From: Lachnospiraceae bacterium UBA4631 | GTDB taxonomy: Bacteria; Bacillota; Clostridia; Lachnospirales; Lachnospiraceae | Length of the DNA stretch: 7,764 nt | Direction: 5' to 3' | NCBI GenBank assembly: GCA_002406015.1 | Contig: DHMX01000025.1 | Location: 1 to 7,764, forward strand | In this document: piece after piece, positions 1 through 5,549 of the stretch | Numbering within the stretch: position 1 is the stretch's first letter | Layout: each line of letters starts with the position of its first letter | Program-made: the position numbers and the translations under genes | Notes under the pieces: generated by a model | Told to the model about the DNA's origin: nothing | The model's input: the letters and a program-made list of their open reading frames with translations, nothing else | Databases searched by the model: none

Positions 1-2
1 AG

Positions 3-59
3 TATCTTATTCCTAAAAATAAACGAATTGAAAAATATAAAGAGAAATGGTGTGCATAG
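3..59 (+). other. 3' tail of an open frame running off the window edge
   Basis: An open frame enters from the left edge and ends at TAG 57-59. Its last 18 residues are basic and include PKNKRIEKYKEKW. A hairpin starts four bases after the stop. If the flanking terminus is an insertion-sequence end, this could be the C-terminus of its transposase, but I do not recognise the residues as a known transposase tail. Low-confidence partial gene. Confidence 0.22.
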
Positions 60-92
60 AAAAACGACCGCACATTTCGTACGGTCGTTCAT
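60..92. terminator. stem-loop, possible terminator
   Basis: AACGACCG (63-70) pairs perfectly with CGGTCGTT (82-89), and two further pairs are possible inside the loop. Five A residues precede the stem (60-64), so on the minus strand the stem is followed by a T run and looks like an intrinsic terminator. On the + strand the bases after the stem are only weakly T-rich. It may end transcripts from the open frame that stops at 59, or stop leftward read-through. Confidence 0.4.
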
Positions 93-144
93 CAGCACTT
101 CATTTTAGATATTTACCTTGTCTACTTGACAGGTATCATATCAG

Positions 145-915
145 AGTGTAGGGCTGTCTTCTTTTTATTTTCAGAAGGGCTTTGCGATTATTTGCGGATT
201 TTCTCTGACAGAGTATATCCGGAACCGAAGGCTGGCATTGGCAGGAAATGACTTGGCTTCCGGGGATGAAAAGGTGATTGATATTGCGTTAAAATACGGA
301 TATGAATCACCGGACAGCTTTACAAAAGCATTTACGAGATTCCATGGCGTAACTCCGACACAGATACGCAAGGAACATCCGGTACTGAAGTCATTTGCTC
401 CTCTGAAAATTAAACTATCACTAGAAGGAGGCTATCTGATGGATTATAGGATTGAAAAGAAGGCGGCATTTACAGTATTGGCAAATGTGAAGAAGTTCGC
501 ATATGAGGGAGCAAAGGAGACAATTCCGCAGTTCTGGCAAGAGCATTTTAAGGAAGGAAAGGGACAGACGGTAATGGGGACCTACGGTATTAATATTGAC
601 GAGGAAATGGGACAAAATACATTTGAATACCTGATTGCGGACACATGGAAAGAGGGAAAGGAAGCACCGGAAGGCTTTGAACTTAGAACCATTCCGGAAT
701 TTACGTGGGCAGTATTCCCATGCAAGGGAGCTTTGCCGAATGCTTTGCAGGATGTGAATACCAAGATATTTACAGAATGGCTTCCGGCACTGAGAGAGTA
801 CGAGTTTGCTGCCGGCTATTGTGTAGAGTATTATGATGACCCTACTAAGTATGCGAAGGGAACCATGGATGAAAATTATTATTGTGAAATCTGGATTCCG
901 GTGAAGAAGAAATAA
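145..915 (+). pseudogene. 5'-truncated AraC-family regulator with C-terminal GyrI-like domain
   Basis: Members of this family bind DNA through two helix-turn-helix motifs and sense small molecules through a GyrI-like (SoxS/Rob C-terminal type) domain. The frame is recognisable from about 148 (V-G-L-S-S-F-Y-F-Q-K), which is the recognition-helix end of the first HTH. It continues through LTEYIRNRRLALAG, the second HTH (KVIDIALKYGYESPDSFTKA) and the FHGVTPTQIRKE tail of the AraC domain. A linker (LSLEGGYL) follows, and then the GyrI-like domain from MDYRIEKKAAF to EIWIPVKKK. Full-length relatives are about 290 residues; roughly the first 35-40 are missing, and upstream of ~143 the sequence looks like an insertion-sequence end. 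No ATG or GTG precedes the DNA-binding part; only a TTG at 238 could start it, with no good ribosome site. As a DNA-binding regulator it is probably dead, but the ligand domain may still be translated from ATG 439. Confidence 0.8.
425..441 (+). promoter_or_regulatory. strong internal ribosome binding site and ATG for the GyrI-like domain
   Basis: AAGGAGG at 425-431 lies seven bases before ATG 439-441, exactly at the boundary between the AraC DNA-binding part and the GyrI-like domain. Initiation here would give a 158-residue stand-alone ligand-binding protein (439-915), starting MDYRIEKKAAF. The site is made by the codons of the E-G-G linker. From memory the linker has a K/E-G-G followed by a Met two to three residues later in many family members, so the site may be general and not accidental. 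Confidence 0.6.
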
Positions 916-1048
916 GACGGTGTTAAGTATCTTATCTATGATATTTGAACAGTTGTCGGTGGATAATTGAATATGGTAGAAGGGCATGGTAGACTGATTC
1001 ACAGGTAATAGTCATAAGGTCAGGAATGAAGAAATGAAGGTGAAGGTT

Positions 1049-1573
1049 ATGAGATTAGAAGGCACAAGACTATTTTTGAGGGAAATGACGAGTCAGGATT
1101 ACGATGCCCTTTATGCGGTACTTGGAGATGCAGATATTATGCAGCATTATCCGCACACATTTAATGAAGCGGATGTCAGAGGATGGATAGACAGGAATGT
1201 GGAACGGTATCGGATATTTGGATTTGGTTTGTGGGCAGTATGCTTAAAGGAGTCCGGAGAAATGATTGGGGATTGCGGTCTGACCATGCAACTGATAGGT
1301 GGGGAGATAAAACCCGAAATCGGTTATCATATCCGTAAAGATATGCAACGGAAGGGATATGCAAAAGAGGCTGCAATGTTGGTGAGGGACTGGACATTTA
1401 AGAACACACCGTTTAATGTAGTATATTCTTATATGAAATACACAAATCTTCCTTCCGCATCAACAGCAATTTCATGGGGATGCACACAGGTAGATGAGTT
1501 TCCGGATGAAGTGAACGAAAGAACAAAGGTATTTGCAATTAGCAGAGAAACATGGAATCGGATAAGGGGATAA
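1049..1573 (+). CDS. GNAT N-acetyltransferase, RimJ/RimL type
   Basis: This is a predicted acetyl-CoA-dependent N-acetyltransferase of the GNAT superfamily, cytosolic, with unknown acceptor. The 174-residue protein begins MRLEGTRLFLREM, the usual first strand of RimJ/RimL-like members. The acetyl-CoA loop is IGYHIRKDMQRKGYAKEA (about 91-108), with the Q-R-K-G-Y-A signature. It is followed by YSYMKYTNLPSASTA, where N133 and S136 correspond to the family's N-xx-S motif. The end (TKVFAISRETW) matches the family's usual C-terminus. I prefer ATG 1049, with GGTGA five bases upstream, because relatives begin at this point. ATG 1034 in the same frame (AGGA eight bases upstream) would add five residues and cannot be excluded. 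The next gene starts one base after the stop, so the two are almost certainly co-transcribed. Confidence 0.88.
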   Translation: MRLEGTRLFLREMTSQDYDALYAVLGDADIMQHYPHTFNEADVRGWIDRNVERYRIFGFGLWAVCLKESGEMIGDCGLTMQLIGGEIKPEIGYHIRKDMQRKGYAKEAAMLVRDWTFKNTPFNVVYSYMKYTNLPSASTAISWGCTQVDEFPDEVNERTKVFAISRETWNRIRG

Positions 1574-1574
1574 T

Positions 1575-2330
1575 ATGGAGCATAACTATATAAATCTTAC
1601 AGCGGAAAATCTTGCAGAGGAGCATCTTTGCTGTATTATACGGACAAAGAAACTGCATCCCGGAGTGGAGAAAAAGCGGCAATGGCTGGCAGACCGTTTG
1701 AAAGAGGGACACGTATTTCGTAAATTGGACGTTAAGAATTGTGTGTTTATTGAATATGCACCACTGGAGACAGCATGGGTTCCCATTGTGGGAGATAATT
1801 ATATGTATATATATTGTTTATGGGTCTCAAATACATCCTGTAAGGGCTGCGGATATGGAACGGAGCTTATGAATGATTGTCTGGAGGATGCCAGAAGGCA
1901 GGGAAAATCAGGCGTATGTATGCTTGGGGCAAAGAAGCAAAAGGCATGGTTATCCGACCAGTCATTTGCAAAGCGGTTTGGTTTTCAAACGGTGGATAGT
2001 ACCGCTTATGGATATGAGTTGCTGGCATGTTCCTTTGATGGCACTAAGCCTTCCTTTACGCAGGAGGCGAAGGCAGGAAGGATTGAAACTAAGAATCTTA
2101 CTGTGTATTATGATTTTCAATGTCCATTTATTTTGCAGCGGATTGAAAAACTGAAGGAATATTGTCAGGATAAGGGAATTACACTTAGCTGCATAGAGGT
2201 GACTTCGCGGAAGGAAGCGAAGGAGCTGCCGGGAGTGTTTAATAACTGGGCAGTATTTTATGACGGAGCGTTTCAGACGGTAAATCAATTGGATGGTTCG
2301 GCGGTAGAGCGGTTGTTAAAAAGGTCATAA
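1575..2330 (+). CDS. yoaP: YoaP-type GNAT acetyltransferase with thioredoxin-like C-terminal domain
   Basis: The 251-residue protein has the length and two-part build of Bacillus subtilis YoaP. Residues ~1-150 are a GNAT domain; the acetyl-CoA loop is at 89-99 (C-K-G-C-G-Y-G-T-E-L-M), followed by helix residues 100-112 and a FAKRFGFQTVD motif near 131-141. Residues ~173-250 form the YoaP-like tail: a strand, then YDFQCPF (179-185) at the position where thioredoxin-like folds have their redox Cys, then a helix, and NNWAVFYDGAFQTVNQLD near 223-240. The substrate is unknown for the family. The protein is rich in Cys, including CKGC at 89-92. The ribosome site AAGGGGA (1564-1570) lies inside the end of the preceding acetyltransferase, and ATG 1575 follows that gene's TAA after one base. 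This implies translational coupling. A terminator at 2571 probably closes this transcript. Confidence 0.87.
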   Translation: MEHNYINLTAENLAEEHLCCIIRTKKLHPGVEKKRQWLADRLKEGHVFRKLDVKNCVFIEYAPLETAWVPIVGDNYMYIYCLWVSNTSCKGCGYGTELMNDCLEDARRQGKSGVCMLGAKKQKAWLSDQSFAKRFGFQTVDSTAYGYELLACSFDGTKPSFTQEAKAGRIETKNLTVYYDFQCPFILQRIEKLKEYCQDKGITLSCIEVTSRKEAKELPGVFNNWAVFYDGAFQTVNQLDGSAVERLLKRS

Positions 2331-2570
2331 TGCGGAACTAACCGTAAACCTGCATTAAATATGTAAGGTTTTAACGGCAAGGCGGTGCAGAAAATCGGCA
2401 ATTGTTTCCGGAGATGCAGTGCAATTATCACACAGGCATTGTTGAATAACAGCATAGCAGCCCTGACATATGAACAGATATACGAGTTCTGCTTGATAAG
2501 GCAAGTATATGAAAGTAGAAAGACAGACTGTAAATGATTCTTGTATTTGAAAAGATATAGTTGTAGAATG

Positions 2571-2601
2571 AGGGCTATGTAGAACAACATAGCCCTTTTT
2601 C
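2571..2601 (+). terminator. Rho-independent terminator
   Basis: AGGGCTATGT (2571-2580) and ACATAGCCCT (2587-2596) form a perfect 10-bp stem with loop AGAACA, followed by a T run (2596-2600). It closes transcription of the acetyltransferase/yoaP pair and separates it from the downstream gene. This is the best terminator in the window. Confidence 0.92.
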
Positions 2602-2644
2602 TGTTATGGTGACGAGGAAAATGCGACATGCCTGCATGATGGCA

Positions 2645-2672
2645 TTGACAACCACTAATCAGCGGATAAAAT
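2645..2672 (+). promoter_or_regulatory. sigma-A-like promoter for the third GNAT gene
   Basis: A perfect -35 TTGACA (2645-2650) is separated by 16 bases from a -10 TAAAAT (2667-2672). It lies downstream of the terminator and ~75 bases before ATG 2749, so transcription should start near 2679 and run into the acetyltransferase and the NimA-like gene. It overlaps a worn open reading stretch, which slightly lowers confidence. Confidence 0.6.
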
Positions 2673-2748
2673 TCGCAAAGCACGTTTGGTTGCGGTATTA
2701 GAAAACAAAGAATAAGGGCAGACCGCTTAATAATAAGGAGTGTGCAAG

Positions 2749-3240
2749 ATGAAACTGATTGTCAGAGAATATAAGGAAGCCGACTTGCTGGCAATGATTC
2801 GCATATGGAATGAAGTAGTAGAAGAGGGCGTGGCATTTCCGCAGGAAGAATTATTAACAGAATATACAGGCAGGGAATTTTTTGCGGCACAGACATACAG
2901 TGCAGTAGCAGAGGATAGTGAAACAGGAATTATTTATGGTATTTATATTTTACATCCGAACAATGTAGGTCGATGCGGACATATTTGTAATGCCAGTTAT
3001 GCGGTCAGTCGGGATTCCCGCGGACTTCATATCGGTGAACAATTAGTTTCCGATTGTCTGATACAGGGAAAGCGGCATCAATTTAAAATATTACAGTTTA
3101 ATGCAGTGGTTGCTACGAATATCCATGCAAGACATTTGTATGAGAGATTAGGTTTTATACAATTGGGAGTTATTCCAAAGGGATTTCGAATGAAGGATGG
3201 TCGATACGAGGACATATGCCCATATTATCACGAGTTATAA
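2749..3240 (+). CDS. GNAT N-acetyltransferase, phosphinothricin/YhhY-like
   Basis: This predicted acetyl-CoA-dependent N-acetyltransferase has 163 residues and is unlike the first acetyltransferase in sequence. The N-terminus MKLIVREYKEADLLAMIRIW is the usual first strand and helix. The acetyl-CoA motif is ASYAVSRDSRGLHIGEQLVS (about 82-101), with R91-G-L-H-I-G. The NIHARHLYERLGFIQLGV stretch (124-141) is the motif B strand-helix that places an Asn and Tyr near the active site. The start is ATG 2749: AAGGAG at 2735-2740 is eight bases upstream. An in-frame GTG at 2740 overlaps that ribosome site and is not a likely start. The acceptor cannot be told from sequence; relatives act on small amines or amino-acid-like toxins. 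The NimA-like gene follows after 28 bases, likely in the same transcript. Confidence 0.88.
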   Translation: MKLIVREYKEADLLAMIRIWNEVVEEGVAFPQEELLTEYTGREFFAAQTYSAVAEDSETGIIYGIYILHPNNVGRCGHICNASYAVSRDSRGLHIGEQLVSDCLIQGKRHQFKILQFNAVVATNIHARHLYERLGFIQLGVIPKGFRMKDGRYEDICPYYHEL

Positions 3241-3268
3241 GAATAGCCATAAGAACAGGAGAGAGCAG

Positions 3269-3751
3269 ATGCGGAGAACGGACAGAGAAATTACAGATTT
3301 TCATGAAATGATGGAAATACTTAAAAGCTGCGATTGTTGCAGGATTGGCCTTTTAGACGGACAGGAAGCCTATATTGTTCCGATGAACTTTGGATATGAG
3401 GAATGTGGGGAACGTCTGACATTATACTTTCACAGTGCAGGGGAAGGAAAGAAAATGGAATTGTTAAAGCAGCAGACCGCAATTACATTTGAAATGGATA
3501 CACGTCATGAATTAGTAGAAGGTGATGTTGCCTGTGCCTATTCGTATCTTTATCAATCTGTCATGGGAAGCGGCATTGCAGCAGTGTTACAGGAGCCTGC
3601 GGAAAAAAGATATGCGTTGCAAAGAATTATGGCTCATTATTCCGAGCAGACGGAGTGGACATTTCAGGACGAAATGGTAGAGAAGGTTGCTGTGTTTAAA
3701 ATAGATGTGTTACACTGGTCCTGTAAGGCACATCGGCAAGTTGTTCACTGA
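3269..3751 (+). CDS. NimA-like pyridoxamine 5'-phosphate oxidase-family flavoprotein
   Basis: The 160-residue protein has the split-barrel FMN-binding fold of the PPOX superfamily, closest in style to the NimA/5-nitroimidazole reductase group. The opening MRRTDREITDFHEMMEILKS is followed by CDCCRIGLLDGQEAYIVPMN (21-40) and FGYEE, the pattern seen in this group. LYFHSAGEGKKMELL (53-66) follows, in which His55 sits where NimA proteins have their functional His. ITFEMDTRHEL and a C-terminal FKIDVLHWSCKAHRQ complete the domain. Possible roles are reduction of nitro compounds or another flavin- or haem-related reaction; sequence alone does not decide. The start is ATG 3269, with AGGAG at 3257-3261 seven bases away. 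The same frame opens further upstream inside the preceding gene but has no better start. Confidence 0.85.
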   Translation: MRRTDREITDFHEMMEILKSCDCCRIGLLDGQEAYIVPMNFGYEECGERLTLYFHSAGEGKKMELLKQQTAITFEMDTRHELVEGDVACAYSYLYQSVMGSGIAAVLQEPAEKRYALQRIMAHYSEQTEWTFQDEMVEKVAVFKIDVLHWSCKAHRQVVH

Positions 3752-3897
3752 TGTTTTAGAATAGAAAATGTGAGAAAACGAGAGAAGCCTAAGCAAAAAC
3801 GAGTGAAACTGAGCAGAAATGAGTGAAGCCGAGAAAAATGAATGATATTGTGAGAAATGTTTGACACAAAAAAGCAAGTAAGGAAATTATAAAAGAA
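3752..3897 (+). other. purine-rich spacer upstream of rlmD
   Basis: The 146 bases between the NimA-like gene and rlmD carry no gene. They are strongly purine-rich on the + strand and hold a degenerate ~20-base direct repeat (3775-3854). TTGACA occurs at 3861-3866, but no acceptable -10 lies at normal distance. No terminator hairpin was found after the NimA-like gene, so rlmD may also be reached by read-through. Confidence 0.5.
3775..3854 (+). repeat. degenerate ~20-base direct repeat, four units
   Basis: Four head-to-tail units start near 3775, 3795, 3815 and 3834, with period 19-21. The units begin AAAACGAGAGAAGCCT, AAAAACGAGTGAAACTGAGC, AGAAATGAGTGAAGCCGAG and AAAAATGAATGATATTG. A rough consensus is AAAAYGAGTGAARCYGAG. 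The run is purine-rich and lies just upstream of rlmD. Confidence 0.5.
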
Positions 3898-5283
3898 ATG
3901 AAGAAAAATGAGAGAGTAGAACTGATAATTGAAGATATGGGAACCGATGGCGAAGGAATCGGACATATAGCAGATGAAAATGGTGAACGCAAAATAGCAG
4001 TATTTGTAAAGGATGCGGTAATGGGAGACCGGATTCAGGCAGTAATAACCAAAGTGAAGAAGCAATATGCATATGCCCGGCTTTTAGAAATATTGGAGCC
4101 GTCTCCCTATCGGGTAGAGGCAAGGTGTCCGGTAGCAAAACAGTGCGGCGGCTGTACCTTACAGCATGTGAGTTATGAAAAGCAGTTGGATTTCAAATGG
4201 AATAAAGTGAAAAATTGTTTGAGCCGAATTGGGGGAATAGAGCAGCCGGAGCAGTATATGGAGCCGATAATCGGAATGGAGCAGCCATGGAATTACCGAA
4301 ATAAAGCTCAGTTTCCGGTAGGGCGTGACAAGCAGGGAAAAGTAGTTACGGGCTTTTATGCAGGACGGACACATACCATTATTGATACGCAATATTGCTA
4401 TATTCAGGCAGAAGGAAATGACACGATTATAAAATGTGTACGTGATTTTATTCAGACGCATGACATTCCTACTTATGATGAGGAACAGCATACAGGACTG
4501 GTGCGGCACATTTTAACAAGGGTAGGATTTACAACCGGTGAAATCATGGTGTGCCTTGTGATAAATGGTACGAAGCTACCGCATGCGGAGGATTTGGTTA
4601 CAGCCTTAAAACAGATGTCGGGCATGACGAGTATTTGTATTAATATAAATCAGGAAAAGACCAATCGGATTTTAGGTGATACTTGCAAGACATTATGGGG
4701 GCAAGATTATATTACGGATTATATCGGGGATATAAAGTATCGGATTTCTCCACTGTCATTTTATCAGGTGAATCCAATACAGACGAAAAAATTATATGAA
4801 AAAGCACTGGAATATGCTGACCTGAAAGGCGGTGAAACTGTCTGGGACTTGTACTGTGGAATAGGAACGATTTCGTTATTTTTAAGTCAAAAGGCAGGGC
4901 AGGTCTATGGAGTGGAGATAGTTCCGCAGGCAATAGCAGATGCAAAAGTAAATGCAGCAATAAACGATATTACAAATGTAGAATTTTTCGTGGGAAAAGC
5001 AGAAGACATACTGCCGCAACAATATCGGGAAAAAGGAATTCATGCAGATGTTATTGTGGTAGACCCGCCACGAAAGGGTTGTGAAGGAATCCTTTTGAAA
5101 ACCATAGCGAATATGAAGCCGGCACGTATGGTCTATGTGAGCTGCGACCCGGCAACCTTGGCAAGAGATGTGAAACGGATGGGAGAATTGGGGTATCAGA
5201 TTGAGAAGGTGTCTGTGGTTGACCAGTTTTGTCAGGGAGGGCATGTGGAGACGGTGGTATTGATGTCAAGGGTGGAGAAATAA
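3898..5283 (+). CDS. rlmD: 23S rRNA (uracil-C5)-methyltransferase, RumA/TrmA family
   Basis: This is a SAM-dependent enzyme that methylates C5 of a uracil in 23S rRNA. The 461-residue length is normal. An N-terminal TRAM domain spans ~1-65 (IEDMGTDGEGIGHI near the start). The iron-sulfur cluster cysteines are C77, C83 and C86 (CPVAKQCGGC), with C167 as the likely fourth ligand. The methyltransferase fold has SAM motif DLYCGIGTISLFL (317-329) and VVDPPRKGC (387-395). The catalytic cysteine is C416 in YVSCDPATLARD, and HVETVVLMS (449-457) carries the general-base Glu451. The gene appears intact. The start is ATG 3898; the nearest ribosome site, AAGGAA (3880-3885), is 12 bases away, which is long. 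No other start fits because an in-frame stop lies at 3862. Clostridial relatives could be RlmCD-like (two uracils), so exact site specificity is open. Its 3' end recurs at 7245. Confidence 0.93.
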   Translation: MKKNERVELIIEDMGTDGEGIGHIADENGERKIAVFVKDAVMGDRIQAVITKVKKQYAYARLLEILEPSPYRVEARCPVAKQCGGCTLQHVSYEKQLDFKWNKVKNCLSRIGGIEQPEQYMEPIIGMEQPWNYRNKAQFPVGRDKQGKVVTGFYAGRTHTIIDTQYCYIQAEGNDTIIKCVRDFIQTHDIPTYDEEQHTGLVRHILTRVGFTTGEIMVCLVINGTKLPHAEDLVTALKQMSGMTSICININQEKTNRILGDTCKTLWGQDYITDYIGDIKYRISPLSFYQVNPIQTKKLYEKALEYADLKGGETVWDLYCGIGTISLFLSQKAGQVYGVEIVPQAIADAKVNAAINDITNVEFFVGKAEDILPQQYREKGIHADVIVVDPPRKGCEGILLKTIANMKPARMVYVSCDPATLARDVKRMGELGYQIEKVSVVDQFCQGGHVETVVLMSRVEK

Positions 5284-5549
5284 GGAAATGAAAAAGTGTA
5301 GAAACAAGGCATTTCCGTAAATCAGACATATTTTTAGTTGATGCTAAAAATGGGAAAATCACTGTAAAAATCTATGTGTCGGAATATATCCGTGCGGATA
5401 GTTGAGTGGACAATATGGATGTTGGGAAAGTTGTGGAGACGGGATAGATATTTCGTATGTTGAGTTGATAAGATGATTTAATGGGCTAACTACTATACAG
5501 AGAAAATAGACTCATGTTGATTAGACAGCAACGAGGAGGCGGAGAAATT
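5284..5549 (+). other. rlmD-recombinase spacer with worn open stretch and a short palindrome
   Basis: No intact gene is present. A 37-codon open stretch without start codon (5292-5405) includes DIFLVDAKNGKITVKIYVSE and ends at TGA 5403-5405; its first codons (K-S-V-E) recur after the second rlmD tail at 7295. TATCC-GTGC-GGATA at 5387-5400 is a short palindrome. At 5409-5444 a frame reads VDNMDVGKVVETG, similar to the rlmD residues VDQFCQGGHVET. A strong AGGAGG at 5534-5539 belongs to the recombinase. No convincing terminator for rlmD was found. Confidence 0.45.

Larger units (their letters stand above)
1..143 (+). mobile_element. probable right end of an insertion sequence (IS3/IS150-like terminus)
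   Basis: The block ends at 143 in a TG...CA-type terminus. Read on the minus strand from 143 it begins TGATATGATACCTGTCAAGT and continues AGACA. This resembles the terminal repeats I remember for IS3/IS150-group elements, which start TGAnCTGAnCCC and carry GTCAAGTAGACA. The last ~30 bases also form an imperfect hairpin (ACCT-n-GTC / GAC-AGGT around 116-135). Immediately after 143 the sequence becomes recognisable AraC coding sequence that lacks its normal N-terminus, which fits an insertion or deletion junction here. No complete transposase and no left end lie in the window, so the family assignment is an inference from the terminus alone. Confidence 0.42.
2331..2748 (+). other. intergenic region with two relic-like open stretches, a terminator and a promoter
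   Basis: About 420 bases separate yoaP from the third acetyltransferase. An open + frame without a start codon runs 2367-2537 (56 codons), including ALLNNSIAALTYEQIYEF and then CLIRQVYESRK. Its composition looks protein-like, but I recognise no family. A second open stretch reads into TAA 2656-2658 and resumes in the same frame as SADKIRKARLVAVLENKE before TAA 2713-2715; it resembles the worn tail of a lost gene. Between the two stretches lies the terminator at 2571; the promoter at 2645 overlaps the second stretch. No intact gene is supported on either strand. Confidence 0.5.

Noticed and set aside
421..1002. 193-codon open frame on the minus strand
   Set aside because: It is antisense to the well-recognised GyrI-like domain, and its residues resemble no protein family. 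Treated as a shadow.
2285..2683. 132-codon open frame on the minus strand
   Set aside because: It overlaps the end of yoaP, runs through the + strand terminator stem, has a poor composition (many Leu/Phe/Tyr/Cys) and no ribosome site. It is a chance frame.
2740..2748. GTG 2740 as the start of the third acetyltransferase
   Set aside because: It overlaps the AAGGAG ribosome site that is ideally placed for ATG 2749.
3775..3854. CRISPR array
   Set aside because: The units are degenerate and head-to-tail with no spacers, and no cas-like gene is present.
3861..3893. TTGACA before rlmD as a promoter
   Set aside because: The only TATAAA-like box is 21 bases away, and boxes at normal spacing match poorly. 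Transcription would begin at the start codon itself.
4882..5362. minus-strand open frames over the 3' half of rlmD
   Set aside because: They are antisense to conserved methyltransferase motifs, low-complexity, and without ribosome sites.
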